This document shows positions 8,487-16,928 of a stretch of DNA of 64,000 bases, one piece after another. Position numbers and translations under genes: made by a program. The stretch comes from an uncultured Oligoflexia bacterium. GTDB taxonomy: Bacteria > Bdellovibrionota > Bacteriovoracia > Bacteriovoracales > Bacteriovoracaceae. Positions within the stretch are counted from its first letter, which is position 1; the number at the start of each line of letters is the position of its first letter. The stretch is taken from the NCBI GenBank assembly GCA_937120495.1, contig CAKZJW010000030.1, forward strand, positions 27,341 through 91,340. Direction: 5' to 3'. The notes beneath the pieces were generated by a model, which was not told the origin of the DNA, made no database searches, and saw only the letters and a program-made list of their open reading frames with translations.

Positions 8487-10049
8487 ATGAATATTGATTT
8501 TTCAAATGCAAAAAAATATAGCTTAGATGGAAAAAGTTTAACAATTGAACAAATTTATGAAATCTCTAATGCAAAAATTGGAAGTATATTTGTAGAGTTA
8601 TCAGAAGATGCTGTAAAACTAATGAAGAGTTCTCGCCAGTATGTTGATGATATCGTATCAAAAGGTGAACCTGTTTACGGTATTAACACCGGGTTTGGTG
8701 CACTCTCTAGTAAACATATTCCAAAAGAAGACCTATCAACATTACAATACAATTTAATTAGGTCGCATTGTACTGGAGTTGGTGCTCCTTTTCCAAAGCT
8801 CACAACAAGAGCCATAATGGTTTTGAGAGCTAACTGTTTAGCTTCAGGCTTTTCAGGTGTTAGCTTGGAATGTGTACAATTATTATTAGATTTTATAAAC
8901 TACGGTGTAACACCTGTTGTTCCAGAGAAAGGTTCTGTTGGTGCATCGGGAGACCTTGCGCCACTATCGCATATTGCACTTGCTCTGATTGGAGAGGGTG
9001 ATGTTGAATTTCAAGAAAAAATAATCAAATCAGATTTTGCTATCGACTATATAAAAAAATCGCCAGCGAAACTTAAAGCAAAAGATGGACTTGCTTTAAT
9101 TAACGGTACTGCTGTTATGGCAGCACTTGGTTCGCTTGCTTTATACGAAGCGAAACATATAATTAAAATTGCTGATATTGCTACAGCCTTAACCCTTGAG
9201 GCCGTAAGAGGAACGAAAAGAGCTTATGATGAAGACATCTCTTTATTAAAACCTCAACCTGGTCAAGTCCTTGTTTCAAAAAACTTAACAAGACTCTTAG
9301 CCGAAGTTTCAGAAATTGCCAGTTCACACGAAGACTGTGGAAAGGTTCAAGATCCTTACTCTTTAAGGTGCGTACCACAAGTTCATGGAGCAATAAGACA
9401 AACACTTGATCACGCAGAAGGTGTCTTAAAAGTTGAAATAAACTCAGTTACTGATAATCCATTAATCTTTGTTGATAAGAAAAAAGTTGTCTCAGGTGGA
9501 AATTTTCACGGTGAAGCCCTTGCTCTTTGTATGGATTATTTAGCGATGGGACTTTCCGAAGTTGCAAATATATCAGAGAGACGTGTTGAAAAAATGATGA
9601 ACCCAACCTTCTCTGATCTTCCAGCATTTTTAATAAAAGAATCTGGATTAAACTCAGGACTCATGATTGCCCATGTAACGATGGCAGCTCTTGCATCTGA
9701 AAATAAATATTTATGTCATCCCGCAAGTGTAGATTCAATTCCAACATCAACGGATAAAGAAGATCATGTTTCTATGGGTGTCACAAGTGGTAGAAAACTT
9801 CATGAAGTTATCAGAAATGTAAAAACTTGTTTAGCAATCGAATTTTTATGTAATACACAAGGTGTCGATCTCTTGAGACCATTAAAAACAAATGAAGCTC
9901 TTGAAAGAGTACACACTCTTGTTCGTAAACACGTACCGAAGATTGAAAAGGATAGAACTTTTCATATCGATATTAAGAACATCACTTCTTTAATTAGTAA
10001 TTTTGAAATACTAAGTGTTGTGGAAGATTCAATTGGGGAGCTCGATTAA
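8487..10049 (+). CDS. hutH: Histidine ammonia-lyase
   Basis: A 520-residue enzyme that deaminates histidine to urocanate, the first step of histidine breakdown. The MIO electrophile forms from Ala153-Ser154-Gly155 in GSVGASGDLAPL. Other family blocks include YGINTGFGAL at 64-73, QDPYSLRC and SVTDNPL. AAGGA lies 6 bases before the ATG. It is packed between rpe and a methyltransferase gene that starts directly after its stop codon. The next pathway enzymes, hutU and hutI, lie 9 kb away, so the hut genes here are not one operon. Confidence 0.97.
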   Translation: MNIDFSNAKKYSLDGKSLTIEQIYEISNAKIGSIFVELSEDAVKLMKSSRQYVDDIVSKGEPVYGINTGFGALSSKHIPKEDLSTLQYNLIRSHCTGVGAPFPKLTTRAIMVLRANCLASGFSGVSLECVQLLLDFINYGVTPVVPEKGSVGASGDLAPLSHIALALIGEGDVEFQEKIIKSDFAIDYIKKSPAKLKAKDGLALINGTAVMAALGSLALYEAKHIIKIADIATALTLEAVRGTKRAYDEDISLLKPQPGQVLVSKNLTRLLAEVSEIASSHEDCGKVQDPYSLRCVPQVHGAIRQTLDHAEGVLKVEINSVTDNPLIFVDKKKVVSGGNFHGEALALCMDYLAMGLSEVANISERRVEKMMNPTFSDLPAFLIKESGLNSGLMIAHVTMAALASENKYLCHPASVDSIPTSTDKEDHVSMGVTSGRKLHEVIRNVKTCLAIEFLCNTQGVDLLRPLKTNEALERVHTLVRKHVPKIEKDRTFHIDIKNITSLISNFEILSVVEDSIGELD

Positions 10050-11279
10050 GTGCAAGACAACAGCCTTATTTCCCATTTATTCACTGAAGAATATAAAGAA
10101 GTAAAGTCAATCAATGGTATTCCATGGGCTTATAAAAACCCTGAGGAAAAACTAATAGAATGGAGCTACAAGACATTTAGTTTTTTCGAGCACAACAGTT
10201 CAATTCTAAAAAGCCTTCAAGGCAAGCTTAATAACAATGAGTTTAAGGGTCTAACGAAACAAAGAATTCAGAAGTACTTAGATGACAAAAACTCTTACCT
10301 AAAGAAAAGTAGAAAGCTTTTAAAAGATTTCTTAAATAATGAACAAGAAGTTTCAAGTACATCATCGCAAAATATTTTAAGCTATGAAGATTTGATATTC
10401 AGAGATTGGCTCTGGGGAAAAAGCGAAGTTGAACAATATTATGAAAAGATACAAAATGACTTAACTGGTAGAGAGAAAAACATTCTAGTTCTGGGAGCTG
10501 GCGCATGTGGACTAAGTTACACGATTGCGAAAAACACGACAGCTAATGTTATCGCTTGTGATATCAACCCTCATCTTTTTCTTGCAGCTCAAAAAATTAC
10601 AAACAATAAAAGCTTTGATTCTTTTGAGTTTACAGAGTCCCCAAAAGAGCTTTCTCTATATAGTAAAAAAGTCTCTATTGATGGACAAGAGAAACTAAAT
10701 AATCACTTCCAAGTTTTTTGTGACTTCAACCAAATTCCGTTTAAACTAGGTAGTTTTGATACTGTCGTATCATGTTGGTTCTACGATATAATACCTAGCT
10801 CACTTGAGGAATCAATACTACATACAAATAGTTATTTAAATGATGAGGGCAAAATTTTATTTTTAGGCCCATCAAATTTCAATAAAAACCAAATTTCAAA
10901 ACAACTTACTAAAGAAGAGATAGTTGAAGCCTTTGATTTGTGCTTCAAAAGTATTAAAAGTGATACTTTTGAATCGGACTATCTTGCAGACACTTCGAAA
11001 TCACAAAAAAGAATTGAAACCTTACTTTATATTTGTGCATCTTTGCCTAAAAACAGAAAACTTTTAATATATAAAGAGGAGACACATATCCCTCTTAATC
11101 CTCAACTCGATTCATACAAGCAAAAGATCACTATTTTTGAAAAGATTCTTAAACATGTAACGGCTGGTATGTCCTATGAAGAATTATCAAAGAAGCTCGA
11201 AGTAGAGTTTGGCTTCTCAAAAGAAGAAGCCAAATATTATACTAAAAATTTTATGAATAAGATTCTGAGTGAACTATAA
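10050..11279 (+). CDS. SAM-dependent methyltransferase, N2227/carnosine N-methyltransferase-like
   Basis: A 409-residue protein starting with GTG immediately after the hutH stop. A Rossmann core includes the SAM loop NILVLGAGACGLSY, an acidic motif II (IACDINP) and the block FDTVVSCWFYDIIPSSLEESI followed by ILFLGPSNF. This order resembles the N2227 family, where 'D.VVT.FFID...N...YI' precedes 'WINLGPL'. Those enzymes methylate an imidazole nitrogen in carnosine. The C-terminal 50 residues (MSYEELSKKLEVEFGFSKEE) look like a small winged-helix unit. Coupling to hutH makes a histidine-related substrate attractive, but this is inference. The family call is by eye. Confidence 0.65.
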   Translation: MQDNSLISHLFTEEYKEVKSINGIPWAYKNPEEKLIEWSYKTFSFFEHNSSILKSLQGKLNNNEFKGLTKQRIQKYLDDKNSYLKKSRKLLKDFLNNEQEVSSTSSQNILSYEDLIFRDWLWGKSEVEQYYEKIQNDLTGREKNILVLGAGACGLSYTIAKNTTANVIACDINPHLFLAAQKITNNKSFDSFEFTESPKELSLYSKKVSIDGQEKLNNHFQVFCDFNQIPFKLGSFDTVVSCWFYDIIPSSLEESILHTNSYLNDEGKILFLGPSNFNKNQISKQLTKEEIVEAFDLCFKSIKSDTFESDYLADTSKSQKRIETLLYICASLPKNRKLLIYKEETHIPLNPQLDSYKQKITIFEKILKHVTAGMSYEELSKKLEVEFGFSKEEAKYYTKNFMNKILSEL

Positions 11280-11284
11280 TTAAT

Positions 11285-12505
11285 TTATTGTTCAACAATT
11301 GAAAGTATCTCAAAACTAAAAGAGAATTGATCTGTATTTATCCCCTGATCCTTCAGCGCTAATAAATAGTAGCTCGAGATAGAACGCATTGATGGTGTTG
11401 TCGTCGTATCAACAATGGTATAAACGGAATGTTGAGGGTTATAGTATCCATTAATATACGTTTTCATATTTTTAACTCTAATGCTGTAATTAGAAGATAT
11501 TATTTCTGGATCCCACACTTGATAACTGAATTCATCAAACTCAGATATTTTCACTCTAAGGGTCACACTTTCATTTACTCCAAGTACATTTGATAATTCA
11601 AATTCCATATACCCGGCTTCCGCATTTCCAGGAACTGGATTCGTACTAATTACTGTCGATACTGTTCCAGAAAGCGCTGTAGAATTTTCTCCTACATTCG
11701 CAATAACTCTATCAACCATTAAAGACTTCCATCTTTCTATGGCCTCTTTCATTTCATTCGCATTATCCGCACAATTACTCCAACACTGATGGCTCTCATT
11801 GCCTAATCTTTGAACTAACCGAGAGTTCATTGGATCATCCAAGTCTACTGATTGCGCGCTTACAATGTCATTATGTGCAACAACTGGGTTAGCATTAGCA
11901 TGTCTTGGAAATCTTGTTATATGGCAAGTAGTACATCTTTGTTTTGTTATAGGATAAACAGATTGCTCAAAAGCTTCCTGAGAACTTAGACCAGATATAA
12001 TTGTTTCATCTGTTCCGTCAGACCCAGTCGATCCATCACCACTTCCATCATCTGTATTTTCTTCTTCCTCTTCTTCTTCAACTATATTATTAACAATTTC
12101 AGCCCACTGCTCTATTGCCTCTTCCATCTCCTGTGCATTTTCAGCACAATCAGACCAACAATTATGAGCTTCATCTCTCATCTTTGCTACAAGCCTAGAT
12201 GAAGGTATATTGGAAAAGTTTACTTTAAATTGATCTACAACAATATCGTGTGCTTCTTGAACATCATCACTAGCGTGGACAGGATTTTGAGATGAATGAC
12301 AACCAATACATCTTGATCTTGTTACCTTATAAACACTATTTTCAAATGCTGCAACCGATGTACTTGTTGAAAGAGCTCCTGCGTCCTCCCCGCTACTAAA
12401 TTTTAATTTAGATGGTTGTGCAGAATACGGATTAGTACATTGTGTATATGTAAACAATACTATTAATGCCGCAAGAACAATTTTAATTTTTATTATTTGT
12501 CTCAT
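11285..12505 (-). CDS. Lipoprotein with two tandem CxxCH (c-type heme) domains
   Basis: A 406-residue lipoprotein: a hydrophobic helix ends in FTYTQC, with Cys23 as lipidation site. Two homologous domains follow. Domain A has CIGCH at 66-70 and HNCWSDCAENAQEM at 114-127; domain B has CTTCH at 191-195 and HQCWSNCADNANEM at 239-252. An acidic/Gly/Ser linker (about 140-170) joins them. Residues 270-406 form a beta-rich C-terminal domain. CxxCH is the covalent heme c motif, and each repeat adds a second Cys pair and His residues. It is the last gene of a four-gene operon (starts at 15969, 14759, 14000 and 12505). The redox partner is unknown. Confidence 0.75.
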   Translation of the reverse strand: MRQIIKIKIVLAALIVLFTYTQCTNPYSAQPSKLKFSSGEDAGALSTSTSVAAFENSVYKVTRSRCIGCHSSQNPVHASDDVQEAHDIVVDQFKVNFSNIPSSRLVAKMRDEAHNCWSDCAENAQEMEEAIEQWAEIVNNIVEEEEEEENTDDGSGDGSTGSDGTDETIISGLSSQEAFEQSVYPITKQRCTTCHITRFPRHANANPVVAHNDIVSAQSVDLDDPMNSRLVQRLGNESHQCWSNCADNANEMKEAIERWKSLMVDRVIANVGENSTALSGTVSTVISTNPVPGNAEAGYMEFELSNVLGVNESVTLRVKISEFDEFSYQVWDPEIISSNYSIRVKNMKTYINGYYNPQHSVYTIVDTTTTPSMRSISSYYLLALKDQGINTDQFSFSFEILSIVEQ

Positions 12506-12512
12506 ATCTTTC

Positions 12513-14000
12513 CTAGAAGATTAAATAGTCATTTAGATTGTTTCCAAATGGGTTGTCACCAACAATTTCTTCAAGCTTATCTTCTTCACCATGTCTTGCA
12601 AGGTAGTTAGCGACAATTGCTTTTGATAAATTAGTAACATTATTACTAAGAACATTTGCCGATTTCTCAACATTTGAATCAGCCTTAACATGTCCAATTT
12701 GCCTCTTTACTGTATTTGAGCCACTTGTTCCATGTCGAAGATTTGGTCGACCACCGTTGTGTTGATAAGCCAGCATAAAGGTTGCCCCTCTTTGACCATC
12801 ATCATTACTAAAAACATATTTTCCATTTGTTGGATCAACACTACTCATATTTGAAGAGATACCACCATCTGTATAAACGTAGATCATGACATCTTTTTGC
12901 TTCGCGGCTGCAAGAGCTAAAATTCTTCCTATCGCATCACCAGCTTCTCTATCTTTATCTTCTTGCTCTACTCTAGTATCTCTACCGTGATAATCAAATC
13001 CACCAAGTTCAATAGTTCCTGTTCCGATATAACCATCTAGAACTAGCTTCGCGATTGATGCTTCTTTTCTTTTACTACTTGAATTTAAATTACCATAAAC
13101 ATTTGCAACATCAGAATCCTCATCAGGATTTATTGCATCTTGTGTATATCTTTGCGAATTATTATGAACTCTTTGATCAATATTTTCTTTTGCAAACCCA
13201 CAACTTGCAACTTCTCTAATTTGTTCTGGTAAACTTTTTTGAGAGAAACTATTTAGCTTTGATTCACTCATATTCTGAATAGCCTGAAGAACTCTTTTGG
13301 CCTTAACATCATCGAACAAAGAATGCACTCTTCCAAGAGAGATTAATTGAACACAGTCTGCCGGCGAATTAATTGCAACAGGTGCAATTGTTGGATCGTA
13401 ACTCATTGAAGGAATTATCGAGCGCCCACCACTTCTACCATTTCTAGTTCCCGCTGTTTGAGCGATGTCTCCAATCGACCCGGCCTTATTAAGCCAGTAC
13501 ATTGGATTATGGGGATTATTACTTGTATCATCATTTGAAACTGCACAAAAAACAGCTCCTTCACATTTTTGCCTTATTGTTGAACTTGTATTTCTAGAGA
13601 TAGCTTCAAGCATTGCAGAATTACTATGAAACTTTAATCCCATTTCGGTATTAACCATTCCTGGGTTTGAAGGACGCATGCTTGTTGGTAAACCAAGTCT
13701 CCCATAGTCTGAAATATAACTATGCTGACCAGCTTCTGCTCCAACGATCACGTTACTTCCAGCAATATTTCCACCACCGGAAAGATCAATCATTATAATT
13801 GGTGTTTTTCTATTAGAAAGATCTGCTACTTGAAAACAGTTATCTGCTCCATAAGCATCTTTCATTTGAAGGGCTCCAAGGATCGTTGGTGCCATTATTA
13901 TTCCTGAACCTGAAATCAAACCTTGTGACAAGAAATCACGCCTTGTTACTAGCTTATGATCTTTAGGTACTTGAATTTCTTTCTTTTCTTTTTTACTCAT
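12513..14000 (-). CDS. Tat-exported DUF1501-like protein
   Basis: About 495 residues. The N-terminus has a twin-arginine signal (TRRDFL followed by a Gly/Ser/Ile-rich hydrophobic stretch), so the protein is folded before export. Blocks PIIMIDLSGGGN and LGGFDYHGRDTRV followed by DVMIYVYTDGGIS match the layout of DUF1501 proteins (alkaline-phosphatase-like fold; usual 'GGFDTHA' and 'SEFGR'). The frame extends four codons to a TTG at 14012, but the ATG at 14000 is preferred because GGGA lies 7 bases before it. In Planctomycetes, DUF1501 genes pair with cytochrome-domain genes, and here too CxxCH genes flank it. Substrate unknown. Confidence 0.75.
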   Translation of the reverse strand: MSKKEKKEIQVPKDHKLVTRRDFLSQGLISGSGIIMAPTILGALQMKDAYGADNCFQVADLSNRKTPIIMIDLSGGGNIAGSNVIVGAEAGQHSYISDYGRLGLPTSMRPSNPGMVNTEMGLKFHSNSAMLEAISRNTSSTIRQKCEGAVFCAVSNDDTSNNPHNPMYWLNKAGSIGDIAQTAGTRNGRSGGRSIIPSMSYDPTIAPVAINSPADCVQLISLGRVHSLFDDVKAKRVLQAIQNMSESKLNSFSQKSLPEQIREVASCGFAKENIDQRVHNNSQRYTQDAINPDEDSDVANVYGNLNSSSKRKEASIAKLVLDGYIGTGTIELGGFDYHGRDTRVEQEDKDREAGDAIGRILALAAAKQKDVMIYVYTDGGISSNMSSVDPTNGKYVFSNDDGQRGATFMLAYQHNGGRPNLRHGTSGSNTVKRQIGHVKADSNVEKSANVLSNNVTNLSKAIVANYLARHGEEDKLEEIVGDNPFGNNLNDYLIF

Positions 14001-14012
14001 AATAAATCCCAA

Positions 14013-14759
14013 TTATAAAGTTGTTACTGGTGCACTTGAAAGCACTGTAGTACAAACACCCTTTGCTATAGTTCTTGTTGATGTTGTTGAATTTACATTT
14101 AAGCCTTCCATTAAACTATCTATAAGAGGCTCTATTTCAACGAATGCTTTTTCCTCAACACTTAGAGGTTGAACATTTCTTCCCCAAAAACGATCAATAA
14201 AATCTTGAATCATTATTCGCTTTCCAGCTTCGCTCATTAGTGAATTTGCTGGTGTTTGAGAAATATTAAAGTTTGTAAAAAATGAATTATAAAAATTCGA
14301 ACTAGAGAACGCTACATTACAAATCTCTGATGCAAGTTTTATAATTGCTATTTGATGAGCAGTATTAAAACTTTTGATTGATGAATCATATGGAAGTTGC
14401 GTTTTTAAATCTGTATATGTAGACCTAAGACTAGATGAATCGGAAGCACGAACTCCCGTTAAAACTTGAAAACTCATATAGATTGCTTCAAAGTCCTTCA
14501 TACCAATATCACTAACAAGTCTTGCAACTTCAGTTGCTCCATTTTCTTCAAACTCGCCAGAACCACCTGGAGGTAAGGTTCCTGAGTTAGTTACAGGTGA
14601 ATCGTGATATCCATCATTCACTGATTGATCACTAGTTTCACTTGTTGTCGGCTCATCGTATTGCTGTATTACACACTGGTTAAATGTAAAAAACATTCCA
14701 ACCAAAAGAGCAGAAGAGATTAGTTTCCAAAAGAGTCTGCTTTCAAACTTAATCTTCAT
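14013..14759 (-). CDS. Lipoprotein of unknown function in the CxxCH/DUF1501 operon
   Basis: A 248-residue lipoprotein with membrane helix ending FTFNQC (Cys29 lipidation), very like the FTYTQC of the fourth gene of the operon. After a Ser/Thr/Gly-rich linker (about 35-75) comes a helical domain (about 75-245) containing IAIIKLASEICNVAF and two or three cysteines, but no CxxCH. The size and helical pattern could reflect a degenerate cytochrome-like fold; this is a guess. Its start overlaps the preceding gene by 11 bases and its stop abuts the DUF1501-like gene, so co-translation is likely. Confidence 0.65.
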   Translation of the reverse strand: MKIKFESRLFWKLISSALLVGMFFTFNQCVIQQYDEPTTSETSDQSVNDGYHDSPVTNSGTLPPGGSGEFEENGATEVARLVSDIGMKDFEAIYMSFQVLTGVRASDSSSLRSTYTDLKTQLPYDSSIKSFNTAHQIAIIKLASEICNVAFSSSNFYNSFFTNFNISQTPANSLMSEAGKRIMIQDFIDRFWGRNVQPLSVEEKAFVEIEPLIDSLMEGLNVNSTTSTRTIAKGVCTTVLSSAPVTTL

Positions 14760-15969
14760 GTTTATCTCCTACACATTTCGCGGCCGTTTTAACAAACAGG
14801 TTTTTCATATTATAACTATTATTGTTTTCTAACTCATCAGCCATTTGTTCAATAAAGGCTTCATCACTTTCTTGTGGTGGCTTTATACAAATAAGTTTAA
14901 ATACTTTTTTAGACATACAAACAGAAAATGCTCTAGACCTTCCGATCATTGCACCAAAAGATGCCCCACCATTTCCAGATTGAGGTCCTCTAAATCCAAG
15001 ATTCGAATTTTGTCCATTTGCCCAAAGATTAATCCAGCTATCATCAGTTGTTACGTATCCACCTGCAAACTCAGGAGATCTATTCATCTTTGAACTAATT
15101 CCATTATTATATCTAAGTCTGTTACTTCTATAATCATAGTGAGCCCATGCGCCACCAAGTGCATCTTGTCCAGCATGACAACCAACGCATGTATTTTTAT
15201 ATGTTCTAGAGTCTCCACCTGGATCTCTAGGAATATCTCTTCTTACTCTAAAGTCTGGTACTGCAGTATCATGTAAATCCTCAAAGTCTTTACACATAAA
15301 GTTCATAAAAGCGTATCTAGTCATTCTTCTATTTGTACCGGCTGAGAAAAATGCTTCTCCGGCAGCTCTTAAAGAAAACACTCCAGCACTTCCATTTCTT
15401 CCACCAGCAATTATATTTACTTCATCTCTTCTATTATCATTTTCAATATTATTTTCTGTTTGAATAACTTGAGACTGCATTCTTTCAACAAGCGTGTCTT
15501 TCAAATTAATTGATCGCAATTCTAGTTGTCTATAATGCTCATTCGATGTTCTTCTAAAATTATAGACATCATTACCCATAGAAGGTCCTACATAAACTAG
15601 ATCCGCAGATAGAACCCTGTTAAATGGTTTGTTTGGTTGATCACTATCTCTTACTGCACCAATTAGTGTAGCAACCATATCATTTAGGTCCGTAGATTTT
15701 GATCTCTCTCTATTTGTAAAAGGTTTAAAAAAGTTTTTTAAAACAACTTCATAAAAGTAGCGACTCTCAATTGCAACTTTAGCTGCTTCTTCAAGGCCTC
15801 TCTCTCCAGGAAATTGATTAATCAAAGATTCCATTTGATTTAACGTACTAGAACCTGGCATTGGCGGAACACCTGCAATTCTATTGTGAATGTCCCACGC
15901 TTTTAGTCTCGCTTCAGTTGCAAACACTAATGTGGGTAAAACTAAAATAATTAATAAAACAATTTTCAT
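14749..15969 (-). CDS. Exported protein with one CxxCH heme c motif
   Basis: About 406 residues with a cleavable signal peptide (MKIVLLIILVLPTLVFA, then TEARLKAW). The frame opens at a GTG (15978), but the ATG at 15969 has GGAG 8 bases upstream and gives a standard signal peptide. The mature protein is helical and Arg/Asn-rich. TCVGCHAGQD near residue 265 is a heme c attachment motif, followed by GGAWAHYDYR. The C-terminal part has two cysteines near SVCMSKKVFKLICIKP. It is the promoter-proximal gene of the exported CxxCH/DUF1501 operon and divergent from lspA. No precise family recognised. Confidence 0.7.
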   Translation of the reverse strand: MKIVLLIILVLPTLVFATEARLKAWDIHNRIAGVPPMPGSSTLNQMESLINQFPGERGLEEAAKVAIESRYFYEVVLKNFFKPFTNRERSKSTDLNDMVATLIGAVRDSDQPNKPFNRVLSADLVYVGPSMGNDVYNFRRTSNEHYRQLELRSINLKDTLVERMQSQVIQTENNIENDNRRDEVNIIAGGRNGSAGVFSLRAAGEAFFSAGTNRRMTRYAFMNFMCKDFEDLHDTAVPDFRVRRDIPRDPGGDSRTYKNTCVGCHAGQDALGGAWAHYDYRSNRLRYNNGISSKMNRSPEFAGGYVTTDDSWINLWANGQNSNLGFRGPQSGNGGASFGAMIGRSRAFSVCMSKKVFKLICIKPPQESDEAFIEQMADELENNNSYNMKNLFVKTAAKCVGDKHED

Positions 15970-15992
15970 ATTTAACACTCCATCAGTTATTT

Positions 15993-16059
15993 TTCGGAAT
16001 TTTTACTCGCACTCTTAATACTGTCTTTATATTTAAACTTAGGAGAAAAATATTCCGAA
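15993..16059. promoter_or_regulatory. Divergent control region with an 8-bp inverted repeat
   Basis: Between the start of the CxxCH operon and lspA, TTCGGAAT (15993-16000) and ATTCCGAA (16052-16059) form a perfect inverted repeat with 51 bases between the arms. Both divergent promoters must lie in these ~100 bases. The arms could be operator half-sites or could occur by chance in AT-rich DNA. Confidence 0.3.
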
Positions 16060-16068
16060 CAGGTATTT

Positions 16069-16893
16069 ATGAGAGCTTATTTTTTATTTAATCTAATTCT
16101 ACTGGTAATCTTGATAGTACTTGATCAATTGAGTAAGAATTTTTCTGTATCATTTACGCATGTTTATAAAAATGCTGGCTTATTTCTAGGAACATTCGCT
16201 GAAGCACCTGCACATTTTCGAATTATTACCCTAGCAACTCTGTCGGGATTTATTTTATTTATCTATTCGGTTTGTCTTTATTTTATTCCCAATAATATTA
16301 AATCATTGAAGGTATCTTTAACTTTCATCCTGGGCGGTATACTGGGTAATGTTTATGACAGAGTAGCTCTTGGTTATACTAGAGACTTCATTCCATGTAA
16401 GTTTTTGGATATTCAGTTTTTTTATAACGTAGCAGATATATTTTTAATGCTGGGTACTTTGGGGTTTATTTTTATTATTTTTAAATATGATAAAGAAATT
16501 TGGATTCCGGATAATAGTCGCAAAAACTATCTTATTAACCCTAAAGAGCAGTTTCAGCATGGTTTAAAGTTTTTAGCATGCTCTGTCATAACATCAATTA
16601 TTCTTGGTCTGTTCTCTTTAACATTTTTTAAAACATACCTTCATAGCTCTCAAAGACTCATCAATGACTATTTACTTGTCTTTTTTGTTCTTTCATTTTT
16701 ATTCAGTATTTGTACTTTCATTGTCGGCATTTTTCTTGCGCATCGCTACTCAGGGCCCATTTACGCTTTTGATCAATTTATCGATCAAATAATTAAAGGC
16801 GAAAGCTCAACTTTTACACTCAGGGACGGTGATAAGTATAAAAATTTAGAAAATATTGCGAAAAAGCTCAATGAACATTTAGATAAGAATTAA
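16069..16893 (+). CDS. lspA: Signal peptidase II fused to a membrane-HAMP-like tail
   Basis: A 274-residue inner-membrane protein. Residues 1-140 are lipoprotein signal peptidase: DQLSK at 19-23, GNVYDR with catalytic Asp97 in GGILGNVYDRVALGYTRDF, and YNVADIF with catalytic Asp123. It cleaves prolipoprotein signals before the lipidated Cys. Typical LspA ends near residue 160-170, but here the chain continues with two more membrane helices (about 166-190 and 200-224) and HRYSGPIYAFDQFIDQIIKG at 225-244, which resembles the first helix of a HAMP-type linker ('ISGPIYR.E'). No kinase or MCP domain follows. The window encodes several lipoprotein substrates. Confidence 0.85.
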   Translation: MRAYFLFNLILLVILIVLDQLSKNFSVSFTHVYKNAGLFLGTFAEAPAHFRIITLATLSGFILFIYSVCLYFIPNNIKSLKVSLTFILGGILGNVYDRVALGYTRDFIPCKFLDIQFFYNVADIFLMLGTLGFIFIIFKYDKEIWIPDNSRKNYLINPKEQFQHGLKFLACSVITSIILGLFSLTFFKTYLHSSQRLINDYLLVFFVLSFLFSICTFIVGIFLAHRYSGPIYAFDQFIDQIIKGESSTFTLRDGDKYKNLENIAKKLNEHLDKN

Positions 16894-16928
16894 TTGGTTT
16901 TTCAAAGGCAATTAACTACAATAACTGA

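Noticed and set aside
14001..14012. TTG start (14012) for the DUF1501-like gene
   Set aside because: ATG at 14000 has a GGGA site at good spacing and the extra four residues add nothing to the Tat signal.
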